Source: Chinchilla lanigera
Lineage: Eukaryota > Chordata > Mammalia > Rodentia > Chinchillidae
Length of the DNA stretch: 64,000 nt
Assembly: GCF_000276665.1 (NCBI RefSeq)
Contig: NW_004955473.1
Location: forward strand, 7,689,542-7,753,541
Reading direction: 5' to 3'
The notes beneath the pieces are model-generated. The model did no database searches. It was not told the origin of the DNA and worked only from the letters and a program-made list of their open reading frames with translations. This document shows, one piece after another, positions 11,256-23,739 of the stretch. Position 1 is the stretch's first letter. Each line of letters begins with the position of its first letter. The position numbers were made by a program, and so were the translations under genes.

Positions 11256-11945
11256 GGTTTCTATTGGGAATTATGAAAACAGCTCCTGTGTCATCAGGGG
11301 GAGTCCCAAGTGGGTAGTCAGATGGCATCTTAATCGGGAATGAATTATACATAAGCAGAGTACAGGAATTGTTCAATTGTCTAGTGGCCATGGATTTCAA
11401 TTGACCAGTTGGACCTCAGGTTCTCTCACCAACTTCTTCAGCTGTAGCAGTTAAAGGAAACTGGGAATTTAGAGAAAAACCTTGTTATTTTTTATCTTAA
11501 ATTCCTCATAACTCAGTAGTAGGGAGTGGCTACTACTCCCTCTAGATGGGAGTGGGATGCATCCAATATTGTGTAAAATTCATTCTTGGTCAAAAGTTCC
11601 AGTTCACTGTCTATACTTATTGTAAATGTAAAATAATTTTTTTATTTTATGAGAACATTGAGCAAAATTTCATAACAAAAAATAAGGTAATAGCAGTAGT
11701 TAATACACTGTGCATCATTACCTTCAACATAGTTACTCAGAGTATAAGACGTAAGCAAAAACTTCTTTTGTTCAAAGAATAAACAGGTAGATAAAGGACA
11801 ATGTTTTCTTTTCAAAGAACTAAGAGCGACTAATAGTAAAAATGATTCCAATTAACAATTCTTATCAATATGGCTGATCACTCAACTTTCTCTCAGGCCC
11901 TTCCCCTAGCTGGCTGACTTACTCATAAGGTAACTATGTAAAGTA
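11256..11945 (-). mobile_element. LTR family 'X', right part, with an insertion
   Basis: Continues the LTR broken at 8258. Landmarks shared with 23740-24315 and 43600-44170 are 'ggaattgttcaattgt', 'atttcaattgaccag', 'gttcattcttggtcaaa', 'cactgtctat' and 'ggcccttcccctagctggct'. About 225 bp at 11628-11852 is not in the other copies and is an insertion. Confidence 0.65.
11628..11852 (-). mobile_element. Insertion within LTR X, possible L1 3'-UTR fragment
   Basis: Absent from the LTR X copies at 23740 and 43600. 'acatagttactcagagtataagac' and 'cttttcaaagaactaag' recur in similar form at about 28490-28590, directly next to an antisense L1 3' end. An L1 3'-UTR origin is therefore an inference. 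Confidence 0.35.
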
Positions 11946-11984
11946 ATTCCTATGCTTTTCTCCCTCCGAAGAAGTGTCTGTAAC

Positions 11985-12568
11985 TACTGTTAAGGGAGAA
12001 GGAAGATCAAACCTGACTGCTTTGAGCAGAGAAGGATTGATGTAAAGGAGACAACAGATTGGGATTTTGGACAGAAAGCTAATCTGGGGGGCTTTTGATA
12101 GAAGTCCTGTTGTGCTTCAGCAGTTGTGGGCTCTCTTTAGAAGATGTAGCTCAGTTGGAAGCAATGGAGCTGAGTGAGTCTCTCCCTTTCCTCCATTCAG
12201 TGGTAAACACCAAACCACGCTAATGTTTATCCATGCTTCATGATCTTAAAAGAAGTGGTACAGTTAGAAACAGGCAAATTGAATGAATCACTCCCTTCCC
12301 ACTCAACAGTAAATACCACCTTAAGTGCTATCCTTGCTTTCATCATCCTAAAAGAGGTCCACAGTAAAACAAGAGAAGCATAGGAGATCACCACGTCCAA
12401 AGCAACTGAACACTGACACCAGTGAGAGATGCCATGGGACATATCTACAGTCAGAAGTGTCTGACCTTTTAAGTGCTGAAAGCCTGAGTTATTGACTCTC
12501 TTTGCCCCTTTTCCCTTTTGTCTGCTCCAGCTGTACTGTCCTGTGTTGTTCAATAAATGTTGCTACTT
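11985..12568 (+). mobile_element. Sense LTR-like element with internal tandem repeat
   Basis: Ends with a poly(A) signal ('gttcaataaatgttgc') close to a terminal ca, as many LTRs do. It directly abuts the minus-strand env remnant to its right. It contains two diverged units of about 105 bp (12139-12350). No family recognised. Confidence 0.45.
12139..12350 (+). repeat. Two diverged tandem units of about 105 bp
   Basis: Unit 1 (about 12139-12244) and unit 2 (about 12245-12350) align in order: 'gaagatgtagctcag' / 'aagaagtggtacag', 'ctccctttcctccattcagtg' / 'ctcccttcccactcaacag', then 'ttcatgatctta' / 'ttcatcatccta'. Tandem units in a U3 often act as enhancers, but here that is only inference. 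Confidence 0.6.
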
Positions 12569-13060
12569 ACAACTAAGTTTACATCTGGCAGTTCTTTCCT
12601 CATCATGCACAAGAAATTGGACTACTTTTGGCCATTCAACTCTAACAGTGTGATCTAGTGGACGGAATTGAAAGGATTCCAGTTCATTCACTGCTGGTTC
12701 CATCTGTACAACCCTTTGAAGTTTGACAGCCTCTGAGTGAGAAGAAATAAGTTTTAATGCATGGCTCAAACAGAATCGGAATGAAATACAGATTAGGGTG
12801 GATAAAGGAAGGAGTCAAGTTCAGAAAGTGTCTTTAAGGGATTAGTATAGGGTTTGTATTCAGCTGTTTCCTAGACATGCCTGCTCATGCAAGTTATTTA
12901 TAAGACTGATATTTCCTTTCATTGCTTTAAGGTCTTTCTCCACCTGATGAGATTTATTTATCAAAAGACAAAATGTTTCATTTATTAGTGTACAAATCCC
13001 TCCAGTTACAGCTGCAAAGAAGATCAAGAGCTCTGAAGTTTCAAAGGACAATTTCAGGTA
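12563..13060 (-). pseudogene. Class I retroviral env transmembrane-subunit remnant
   Basis: Two open stretches (minus strand 12860-13051 and 12563-12769) lie in the same frame, 282 bp apart, with stop codons between. The upstream one contains a Gly-Ile-Cys followed after several residues by another Cys, then an Asn-rich segment and an acidic/hydrophobic heptad-like stretch. That is the layout of the disulphide loop region of a retroviral TM protein. The downstream one resembles the cytoplasmic end of gamma-type TM proteins (Val-Lys-Leu-Gln and Gln-Met-Glu-Pro motifs). No complete env is present, so no function is expected. A sense LTR abuts its 3' end, so its own 3' LTR is missing or displaced. 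Confidence 0.6.
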
Positions 13061-13500
13061 AGGAAATTAAAGATTCTTGCTGAGCTTCTATAGCTTCGAA
13101 TGTGGCATTCTAGCCTCATTGAACCATAATAATGATAAGCTCTAGGCATAGCTAGAGACTGCTAGTGGGAGCTAGTGTAGTAATTGGTGTCCTGTTTTAC
13201 ATTTAATTTATAGCAATATTATGATTTAAAATATCTATTTGGTTATACTTTTGTGCTGTATATTTAAGCCCAAGTTAAAGTAAGACATATATTAATCAAA
13301 ATGATACTCTTACTATATACATGTATCAAGGTTAGTTAAGGCTCCTCAGGCTTACTTTAGGGACCATATGTGGGACCATTTAGGTCTGCTAGGCTGTTAC
13401 CCGCCTGGATGAGTCATCTTCTTCTTTGATCATATGGCTTCCCTTGGAAACATGGGATACATTCTTCTCTTTGGTAACACTCCTTTTAGCACAATGAACA
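13061..13500. other. Unassigned, probably decayed retroviral or unique DNA
   Basis: I recognise nothing definite between the env remnant and the next minus-strand open frame. Confidence 0.35.
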
Positions 13501-13690
13501 TTATTTAACACCTGTCCTCTGGGGTCTGCCACTTTTCATATTCAGGAAGTTGTGAGACTCTCCAGTATTGTAGGATATTTTAGAGATATCTCCCCATGTC
13601 CTGGGTCCTTGTTGACACTGGGTGGCCGGGGACAAAATACTGGCTGCCCTGTTAGCCCAGTTATCCTTTATAGCTTTAGTCTCCAAGCAT
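13501..13690 (-). pseudogene. Possible retroviral pol fragment (RNase H end)
   Basis: A 61-codon minus-strand frame starts with a stretch resembling the Asn-Trp-Ala-Asn-Arg-Ala-Ala segment at the end of the RNase H domain in gamma-type pol. It lies upstream of the env remnant on the same strand, the expected order, although there is not enough room for a full integrase. The call rests on one short motif. Confidence 0.25.
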
Positions 13691-15004
13691 CAGTTGTTGA
13701 ACACCCAGGAGATCAGTTATACCAGTATTGATGTGGGAGAAATAGGCTTAACTATCACGATCTTTTCTGAACATCAATCACTTTAAAAATACAAAATATA
13801 GCCAGAGGACTGTTATTTCTTTACCAGTTATGTTTGTTTTAGAAGTTAAAATCCTTTAGAATGTTTACAAATAACAATTATTGAGGTCAAAGACAACACA
13901 GTACTTTAGCATAACAATCATGGTGACATTATTATGTTAGAATCATTATCTGTGAAATATATTTAAATTTCTAATTTATTATAAAATGACTTTTAGTTAC
14001 TTTCTCCAATTACATAACATTAAACTATATAAAGAAACTTTCACCTAAATTTGTCACCTTTTAATACACTGCCATTTCAGTACAATGCACATGTTTATAC
14101 ATGTAATTTTAAGGTTATTAATATCTAAACTTTAATAATTACAGTGACATTTTCTGAACTGCATCTTGTTTAGGTACCTCTAACTGATGTAGCACCATTA
14201 TATAAGAATCACACCAGCATGAGAAAGTACCCACATTGTCTTACTCCCTTCCTTATGTTGGCTTGGCCTGCACATTTTATTACAAGTACCTGTAACTCAA
14301 GTAAGGAAAAGCCAGATATTTTACCCTAAAATAGTTTACCACCATGAAAACCGTAGCCTTGAAGTAACCAGTATGGTAAGATATTTTTCTAAATTCTGCA
14401 TATTTGAAAAACCTCTATACTTGGAAAGCATAAATACATTTAATATACCATAATGTTAACACTAATTAAACTCACAGCTATACAGAAATCTTTACATATA
14501 TTTACTTAGATTTAATTATAATGGTAAAACTTAGACTGCTTTACCAGGTTTTACACTGTGTAACTGTACTGATAAGAATTAAGGACATCTTTAGGCCTTT
14601 CTAACTTTAAAAAATAGTGTTACTAATCATAAATAGACTTATTACCCAATACATAAGTGCATCTCAGTTACACAATAACAAAATCCTTGCTTAATCAAAC
14701 CTAATAGAGATCAAATGTTAAATTGTAGGATCAAATTTAAAGACATTTCAAATTTTAATCATTTTACATGTTTAACACCTAGCTGTATATTCTATAAAAT
14801 AGAACATTTATTCTTTACTTTACATGCATTAATCTTGCAAAATCTTAACTTTATAAATAAGTCTAAAGGATAGAATCATAGAATCAATTTTAGATATTAT
14901 TTGTGGGTATATATATATATATATGTTATGTCATAAACTAGAACAATAGCTGTTCATTTAACCAATTGATAATTGAAAAAAATATTCGAGTTGACATTTA
15001 AGCA
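13691..15004. other. AT-rich unique DNA with (TA)n
   Basis: No gene or repeat family recognised. A short (TA)n run lies at about 14910-14925. Confidence 0.5.
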
Positions 15005-15760
15005 ATAATAGTTTTTATTTGTTTATTAGTACATGTTTGCAATACATGTAGTTTACATTGTCTTGAAGGTGGCTACATGTACATAATATAAATTATTTCT
15101 TTTCTTAATCTGTTTCTTCCTCTCTCCCCCTCCCTTCCTTCTCTAATTCCCCTTTACCCATTTACATTCTTGGTGATAGCAATAAAATTGGCTCATGTTT
15201 ATGGTCTAATATTTTTATATATAGTGGGATTATTAGGTTGCTGTACATGTCCTATCTTTGTTCTACTTATTTGCCCTTCCCTCACCCCTCATCCTGCAAC
15301 CTTAATCTCTTATACAGTTTCCCATCCCACATCTCCTTCTATCCATCCTTTAATCCTCTATTAATCTCTTTGTACATTGCCTTATTCAAATGAAATATTT
15401 CATATGATAGTTAAGCTTTTGTGTCAGGTTTATTTCACTCAAAATTATACTTACAAGGCCCATTTTTTTTCGCTAAAAATGTCTCAAAATTGTCCTCTGT
15501 AACTGAGTTGTATTCCTTATGTATAGATGTTATATTTTCTTGATGTCATTTTTCACTGAAACGTATGCAGGCTGCTTCCAGGATTTAGCTCTAAAGCACA
15601 ATTTAACAAGTGCTAAAACTTGTTATGCATGTATCACAGTAATATAATGTCTTAAGATCTTTTGGGAAGGATCCTAGAAATGGGATACCTGAGTTGTATG
15701 GAATTTCTAATTTTAGTTCTTTGAGAAATGCTCATACAGGTCCAGTCATATATCACTATG
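15005..15760 (-). mobile_element. L1 3' end (3' UTR and end of ORF2)
   Basis: Begins with 'tttttatttgtttattagtac', then a pyrimidine-rich block, then antisense ORF2 landmarks ('gctgcttccaggatttagct', 'ctaattttagttctttgag'). The same order is seen at 25590-26455. It is diverged and truncated. Confidence 0.8.
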
Positions 15761-16700
15761 TATGATAATCCCTGCATTTATACCTTCATCCTTTGTCTCT
15801 CCTCTATGCAGATTATGATCACCCACTGTTAGCTGTTCTTGTGCAACCCCTAGGAGAAATGGAGGGATAAGAATGAAAGATGGATAAATCAGCAGGGTAA
15901 AACACTAAAAGGAGTTTGGTAATGAGATGGTGATTGATGAGAAGAAAAAGAAATTTTATGAGATATCTGATTCTGTTTAGAGCACTCTTAGTTGATTTGA
16001 ATAGATACTGTTGAACATTTTAATATTATATTTATGGGGACCAGGGTGTAATATGGTAGCAAGAATGTTGACTCTGAAAATGAGGAAATCTATGCGTTTG
16101 TGAGATCCTTTTGGTAAGGAATAAAAGGAGCTGGTAATATATGAAAGAGCCAGAGTTATAGGATGTGGAAGACTGAGGGTTAATATTGGAGGAGACAGGA
16201 GTTACTCTCAGAGAGCTACATGTGGGTAAGTAAAAATGAGAGGAGTTTATATGTATGAAATATATATATATGTTAATAGTATTGCTGTTGGGATATGGAA
16301 TATGAGCTGAAAAAACTAGATAAGGAGCTGAGAAGTTGTAGAGAAACTAGACACCAAGTAAATCAGAGCAAACAGAAGAAAAAATACACAGAATCAAAGA
16401 CTAAATAAACACAGAAACAAATGAGGGAACATTACCTTACTACACTTTACAAAATAAACCAAAAAAAAATCACACCCAAGAATATATACAGTACAATCAC
16501 AATTTAAGTATCCCAATGAGACAGTGTATATGTGATTCACATGTATCCTCTTTTCCAGAGATCATGAATACTCAATCCGTGATGTCACCTCTGATCATTC
16601 CAGTGTAATACTGAAGCTAACCCAAACTTACAACTTCAATAAACTAGAATCCAGACAGCATCTGACATTGGCCACCTTCTTGGTTTAAAAACTCTTGCCG
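15761..16700. other. Unassigned AT/purine-rich DNA
   Basis: Purine-rich stretches and a short (TA)n at 16260-16272. No gene seen. Confidence 0.4.
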
Positions 16701-18710
16701 CTCCTCCCCCTGTGCATGATGGTGGAAGAAACAGACAGATTATCTGGCATGTAAATGTTCACTGAGTCAGGGATACAGCTATGCAATTAAATTACCAACA
16801 GTAGTATCAAGCTAATCACCCACAGTTATATCAATCAAGGCGTGTTGAGTATTAAAATACATGACACCCAATTCTGGATGAAGATTAAGTGTTGGAAGTA
16901 ATCCACGGTTATAGCATAAGGGTCAAGATGACACCAGTATTGGCTAACTGCTAATATACACTAAATGGGAGAACTTTGTCTATTTCAATGGTTAAAAAAA
17001 AAAAAATTCAACAGTAATTTTATAGTATCAATTGTTTGAAGAACAATAAAGTTTAAACATTATAAAACATATAACACATTAGGGATAGGGGAATGTTTGA
17101 ATGGAAGAAAGAAAGCAAATAAAAGATAAAGAAAAGAAAATTGAGATCTTCAACTGTGTTATTGGAAGGAGGAGACAGGAGAGGGACAAAAGATCTTAAC
17201 AGTGGTAGAGGTATGTTATGCATTTAGGAAGGCTTAACACACACAAACAAAACAAAAACTGGTAAATCACTGGTGAAAAGGGAGATGAAAAGAAATTATT
17301 TGATAAATGTAACTATGACAAAAAGACTTAAAAGGAAACCAATTAAAAGGTGGGAGAAAAATGAAAAAATAAAGGGTAAAAACAGGAACAACAACTTAGA
17401 ATAAAAGATAAGGAGAAAATAGAAGCAGAAAGGATGAGGGAGAATTCTATTCTCCTGTAAGAACTAGGGAGAGTTCGGACAAAAGGGGAGAGAAGAGAGA
17501 GACACACATACACTCAAAAGAAAAAAGAAAGTAAAATTGTTGGAAAAAATGGATCAAAGGGAAAAAAATGGCAAAAAAATTTCTCTGTTGCTTTGTGGCT
17601 CTCTTCCAAATCTGCAATTGTGGTGTGAGAATCTGAAAGAGTAAATAAGGTCTAAAATGTAAAATAGATATTATGAAATGAGAAGAAATTGTTCAAAAGG
17701 AAAAAAGATCTAGGATGGGTAAATGGGAAAGAATGGAATGGAAAGGGGAAAAAAAACGTAAGTCAGTTATACTACTAGTGTCTCTTACCCCAATGAAAAG
17801 GAAGGTTTGTGCTAATATCAATCAGAGAAATTTTAATGCCTATATCTTGTACCCTGAAAAACTACTTAAAGATAACAATATGCAATGTAAAAAGCAAAAA
17901 GCACAACAAAGTCACAATTATGGGACAGTGCTCACGAATACATGTGCCTCTGTTCATGCTGGTAGATGAAGGAGGCAGTTTGACCCCAGAACTGCACTGA
18001 ATGCAGACATCTGCACACAGCTGAACCAGAGAACCAATGCCAAACTTCAAATCCTATGTAACTTGGACTTAGCTTTGCCTCAGTCTGTAGGATCTGGGCC
18101 TGTATTCATGAGTTTCAGCCTCTCGGCTGGGAAACCTCCAGCGTGTTCTCAAGACGCTGCCAGTCTGCTGTGGTTGTACTTCACCCACCCACTCTGGGAA
18201 CCTGACAGTGGGAAGCCTGGCGTGCTGTCATGTGGCTGCTTTGGGACCCAGGTTTGAAAACTGAGTCCTTCCTTAAAATGGCATTTCCACAGCAATCAGT
18301 CCATGGTTATGGCAGAAGATGCTTTGACCAAGCTCATTCAACAGCTGTTGTTTATAGAAAAATACTCTGGGGATAGTATCCCAAGCCTTCCACAATGATT
18401 CCAGCTGCTGCTGGCTCTCTCAGCCCAAATGAACCTCCATAGAGGAAAATCTTTACTTTCGCTTTGTCTCAAAAAACCTTGGCTGGTGATCTCCTCATGG
18501 CCATGAAGGCTACTGATGGTTTCTTCTCTTCTCTGTGATGTTTTCTGGTCCTCCTGTGTCTTTTATTTTTCATAACTCTCTCCTGGTTCCCTGGAAACCC
18601 CCTGTTGCTCTGACACATCTCCAAGCCAACACCTTCCAGATTCTAAGCTCTGAATCCTGGAGAAGCTAGGTGCTAGGATTCACTGCTCCACCATTTTTCC
18701 TCCCTTTCTT
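16701..18710. other. Repeat-like block of unknown family
   Basis: A long A/purine-rich part (16980-17760) is followed by a part richer in G and C (18000-18700) ending near 'ctccaccatttttcc'. The shape could fit an antisense L1 5' region (5' UTR at right), but I see no clear L1 ORF1 landmark. The short frames at 17715-18257 are not supported as genes. Confidence 0.25.
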
Positions 18711-19146
18711 AATTAATCTTTCAAGTATAAAACTCAGTTTTTAATAACCAAAACCCTAAAAATAAAAACACAAGAAACTATCACACTAAAACATAAAACT
18801 TTGCTTTTGAATCCAGTTGTATACATTTAAAAGGGAGCATATTAATACCTTAAGAAAACTTTACTGCTTTAGACATAGAAAACTTTTAAGTTCTTAATTT
18901 TAGCCATTTTAAATATATATCATAAATTCATGATTTTTTTGAGTGTGCCACTGCAAATCTCTGGGAAAAAACATAGAGAAATTAGTCATCAGTGGACAAA
19001 ACTCAACAAATTAGTGCAAGTAGCTCTTTTTGAGCCACTAAAGGGAATTGCATCCAGCAGTTTGCCAAGGAGTTGCCACTTACATATTTTAAGAGTTATG
19101 CAGATGACTCATGTGAAAAAAATTGTAACAGTTAACACTTTTTTCA
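18711..19146. other. Unique AT-rich DNA
   Basis: No gene or repeat recognised. Confidence 0.45.
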
Positions 19147-19170
19147 AGCTATATAGATACTTGTATGGGA

Positions 19171-19264
19171 GATTTTTTTTTTTATTTTTTGGCACTAGGA
19201 ATCAAACTCAGGCCCTTGCGTTTCCCAGACAGAAGCTTGTGCCACTGAGCTATATTCCAGGTCC
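19171..19264 (-). mobile_element. ID-type SINE, older
   Basis: A T-rich tail precedes 'ggcactaggaatcaaactca' and 'gccactgagctatattccagg', an antisense ID. Imperfect direct repeats (aagctat...acttg) flank it at about 19147 and 19266. Confidence 0.88.
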
Positions 19265-19942
19265 CTAAGCTATCTATATATATACTTGACCAAGGAGAAA
19301 CTATTACATTATTGAATATAGACAAAAATAGACATTAATTTTTAAAAACAAACTGTAATATTATCTTGAGCAGTTAATAACATGGATGGAAACATGTAAC
19401 CAACACTGAAGACATCTCTACTCTTATCAACCAATTTAGATTAGCATACTGTTAAGCTGTGTGAACAATAAGCATTTGTGTTAATATCATAAATGTCTAT
19501 TTATGTATAAGCCAACATGAGGAGAACATCTGGAGGATATTTCATACAGACATCCTCAGGTGACAACTGAGTTCTGTTCCTGCAATTAGGTCTTTAAATG
19601 AATTTGTTACTAAATGAGGAATTTAACATAGTACATACATTACAATATTCAGAACAAAAATAATCAAAAGAAATTTCAACCTTACAACTTTGTTTTTATT
19701 TGCCTAACTCTTATATGCAGTACTGCAATGTATGACAACATAAAATTATGGTATTATATTCTATGGTACAATCAGGGAAAATACAATACTGTATAAAGAA
19801 TGTGTACTGTACCAAAAAAAGGCATTGAGGCTCTGTAAACAAGATGTACAAAACTCCACAAATGAAAACACTGCACATAAGGCCAAGCGGCCAGTTGCAT
19901 GTCAGAACAGTGCACCTCAGTTATAAGTGCAAAGAGTGGTTT
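19265..19942. other. Unique AT-rich DNA
   Basis: No gene or repeat recognised. Confidence 0.5.
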
Positions 19943-19957
19943 AAAAGTTAGGTCATA

Positions 19958-20050
19958 GGGGCTGGGGATTTAGCTCAGCGGCAAAAGCACCTGCCTGGTA
20001 AGCGCAAGGTCGTGAGTTCGGTTCCCGGTACCAGAGAAAAAAAAAAAAAA
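19958..20050 (+). mobile_element. Young ID-type SINE with perfect target-site duplication
   Basis: The body is of the uniform GGTACC type and ends in poly(A). The 15-bp duplication aaaagttaggtcata is exact on both sides (19943-19957 and 20051-20065), which indicates a recent insertion. Confidence 0.97.
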
Positions 20051-20065
20051 AAAAGTTAGGTCATA

Positions 20066-21001
20066 AAATGTAGCATATCTATACCTGAAAACAAACACAC
20101 AAAAACATATATATTAATGTAACTCATGCATAACATTTCCAAACTTGAAAACTTGTACTTCAAGTCCTGCCTAAGCCTCAATCTTGCTAGCCGTCACTCA
20201 GAAATGTTTTAAGTGAGTTTGGTTACCCCCAAACCTATGCAGTTGGTCTTCCATAGAAAACATAAATGAGCCAAAAGCTTACAAGAACAAAAATGAAAGG
20301 AAAAATAAAATTGACAATGAGTTAAAAATTTTTTTCAATGAAGCAACTGAAGGTAATTTATTCTGTAATTAAAATAGATTAAACAGAGAGCTGAACAAAT
20401 ATAACCCACACAGAACACAAAAAACAATTACTTTTATAACATTGTGCACTCTTAAATGTTTTGGCCGAGTTGCTCTACATGAATCATTTTACAATTTTCG
20501 TTTTATAACAAACTAAGCAACTTACAATTAGCCCTACTGCTCATCAATTAGTGCTTTTCAGTTGAATAAGAATAGAGAACTCTTGTAATAAGTTAGCACC
20601 AATAACAATAAGAAGCTGAAAGACTGGGAAACAAAGACTGTTTTAAGAAGGGCCCTAGGCATATTGTTTACCTTAATCTTTAGAATAGTTGCTGTCAGAG
20701 TACAGGCTTCTTGGGACACTATGGATTAGAGTTAGTATGGTAAACTGCTGCTCTGATAGCCACAGCTGACTCTTTACGTAAATGTTCCTTTTAAGCAGAC
20801 AGAACATTAAAGGCATCAATTTGAAATTTATATATTTTCCTTTGACAATCACTATTTTTATTTCTCAGTGCATGCTCCGTCAGATGTAGGGGTGGAAAAT
20901 GTCTAACTGGTACTTTTGAGCCTCAGGTTTAGGAGTTTTATTAAGTATATATTCCAAAGATGAGGAGAAAAGTGGGTCTTTTAAAAGAATGTATATAGGT
21001 G
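20066..21001. other. Unique AT-rich DNA
   Basis: No gene or repeat recognised. Confidence 0.45.
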
Positions 21002-21354
21002 TGTTATGGTTTGTGTCTGGGTGTTCCCCGAAAGCCTTATGCAGTCTTGGGGCTGGTTTTTAGAGTTTGATTAATTATGGGTGTGAGAGCTACACCTGCC
21101 CTGGGGCTGATAGTTTTGCATATATAAGGGAGAAAAAGAGGCTGTTTGTTGCCATTCTTCCTCTTTTTGCACTTGATACCTTTGCTATCTACTGCCCTCA
21201 TGAACCTTTGCCCTCTGCCCAGTGCCACTCTGCCTCGGAACCAGCCAAATATGGACTGAAATCTGCTCAAACTCTGAGCTAAATAAACCTTTCCTTCCTT
21301 CATTTTGGGCGTCAAGTATTTTGTCCCACCAACCAGAGAAAAGTAACCAAGACA
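21002..21354 (+). mobile_element. MaLR-type solo LTR, nearly full length
   Basis: Begins tgttatggtttg and ends aagtaaccaagaca, i.e. TG...CA over 353 bp. A TATA-like box (tatataagg) lies at about 21121-21129 and a poly(A) signal (aataaa) at 21292-21297. The closing part 'caagtattttgtcccacc' to 'gtaaccaagaca' is typical of MaLR LTRs. The overlapping open frames on both strands have no independent support. Confidence 0.75.
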
Positions 21355-22050
21355 AGTCATTGCCTCTACTATTCACAGCATTCTTCCCTGAACTGCAAAG
21401 ACACCTGCATTAAACTCTGATGCCATTAGCATAAAGCAAAGGGCTTATTTCAGATATATAAAAATGGTGGTTTTTAGTCAGGATAAGATGATTCATCCTA
21501 GCTGTAGGAGTTGAAATTTCTGACATAATTAGAAAAGCATGAGACATTAAATACCATCCCAAATATTACAAAGAATCTATGGGAAATATGATTATACATT
21601 TTTTTAAAATTATGCCTATTGCAATCATATTGAGTAAAGAGAGAAGACCAGGATTACTGGAAAGGAGAACAGAGATAAGAACTCCCCAATCTAAGAGGAA
21701 ATTAAGTCTCCCAGGACTTCTGTCAGGGACATTCTTTGTTATAAAAGACCTCAATGGCTCATTTGAAAAGGGAGATTAAGGATCTATCAGGGCAAAATTC
21801 CTTCTTTTCTAATTTTCTACTTATATCCAGGGCATATTGAGTTATAAATGTATCCTTAGGGATTAACTGATATTCTATGGAGTTTTGGGATAGAAGGGTA
21901 AATTTAAATAAAGCCTCCTGGAGTCTTTGTAAAAATGCTGAGTGATTCTCTACACTGCGTGGTCAAGGGATGATAACCTGGAATAACAAAGAGGCTTAGT
22001 AAGAGTCTTTTGCAACTTTTCCAAGATATAGACCCAGGAATATTTATATG
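21355..22050. other. Unique DNA
   Basis: No gene or repeat recognised. Confidence 0.4.
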
Positions 22051-23739
22051 ATCTTTTTTTTTTTTTTTTTACTTCCATCAGGGTCCCAGTTGAGGTCTTC
22101 TCCCTCCATTGCCTGACTCCCTGATAAACTGTCTTTCTCCTATTTAGATCCTCAGTCCTCTTTTAATAAAGCATATGCAATTCATCTACAAATACTTCTG
22201 GGGCATACAAGGTGGCTTATTTTTCACTAAAAGTTAATATTTGATTTAAAGGAGCATAATATATTTCCATGCTGCAATAAAACATTGAGTTAAACTTTAA
22301 AATATTTCTATGTACTTATCAAGACCTTCAAAAATTTTAAGTCTTTTTGATCTGTCTTAATTCTATTAAGGAAAAGTGTGCATGGACTCAAAGAATATTC
22401 AGTTATTCTCTGTTCGCCTGCAGAAGAAAATATAGTCAACCAGTAGAGGCTTCTTGTGGGCCTAAGCAGCAGCTAGGGTTATAGGGGTGGACAATAGGTC
22501 TTAGATGGAGCTGCCTGAGACTGATCAGTGTCCTGTGAGCCCATAAATGACATGGCCTCCACTTACATTTTTGGAGCAGCTTGAGGTTGCCTCTGAAAGG
22601 AAAAAATGCCTGGATGGAGGTAACTTCTGACCTAACCATTAAACCTCTCTTTTCCAATATTTATCTCGTTGATGGATTCATAATTCATAAAGAAGATTAG
22701 GCAACCATTGGTTTAGGATTTAGGATTCAAATGTATACCAGTGAGTTAGTATCCAATCCAAACATGTACAGAAAGCTGCTGAATTTGTTTTCAATTTTGT
22801 AAAACAAATGGAGAGATGTGTCCCTTTTATCAGCCTATTTCAGTCAATAACTTCAGGAATCCCCCAGTTAGATCCTTACAGGTCTAATGATAGCCAGTGG
22901 AGTTACCTAAGGAAGTGGCAGTGTTAAAATTCTACTCTTATGAGCACCTACACAGCCTCCTTCCTTGTGGATCTTTGGCTCAGGCTAACAGTAGCAGAAC
23001 TTCAAGCTCATTTTGAATTTATCAATCCAGTGATATATTCCACAGCAACTGTGGGAAAATAAAAGTAGTACCTCCTGGCTTCCTTAGCATCCATTTTGCA
23101 TAAAACTGCCATCTGCCAGTGCAGATATCTTAAAAGCTGTCTTCAAATCTGCTAAAAGAGCCATGTGTGCTGTGATGGTCCTACTTTAAAAAATAAAAAT
23201 AAAAACCTATTGGTCCACTCTGCCTGAACAGTAATCCTGAAGAAAGATATAAGAGAATGGAATGGAAATCCTCCCTGATTCTCACCTCTATCGTAAAGAC
23301 AGACAAATTGGGACTGAAAACTTTCTGATAGTGCAATTCTCTCTCTGGTATTAAGTAAAAACATGCCTCCAACAGAATGAAAAGAAAGTAGTGGCAGGAA
23401 AAAGCTAGAGTTGTATCTTACAAGACACACGACAGTGAAAGAGGGGTTGTTCCCTCATTACACTTGTGACAAGTTAACAGAACAATTTACCCATGAACTG
23501 TTGCTGTCATCAGTCTCAAAGGACAGAAAGCAAGAGCATCAAGAGGTAAAATGTCTAAGGAAGTATTGTGGATTTCTGTGAGGCATATTGTTTGCCATAC
23601 CAACTCTACCACCAGGAATATGATGAAGAAGTCATAAGACTATGTGGCTATCCAGGAGAAAAAATACAGCACAGCTGTTTACTCACTAAATGCTTATAGT
23701 AAAAATACACTGCAAAGGAAAAATATGATAACAACTCCG
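22051..23739 (-). mobile_element. Possible decayed retroviral internal region
   Basis: A T-run (22053-22070) precedes a stretch that is less AT-rich than its surroundings. It lies on the side of the following antisense LTR where gag of a minus-strand provirus would be. The short minus-strand frames (22436-22657, 23152-23430) show no diagnostic motif. The assignment is from context only. Confidence 0.3.

Noticed and set aside
19958..20050. A tRNA gene, because of A- and B-box-like sequences
   Set aside because: The poly(A) tail, target-site duplications and many copies show an ID SINE of tRNA origin. A tRNA cloverleaf is not kept.
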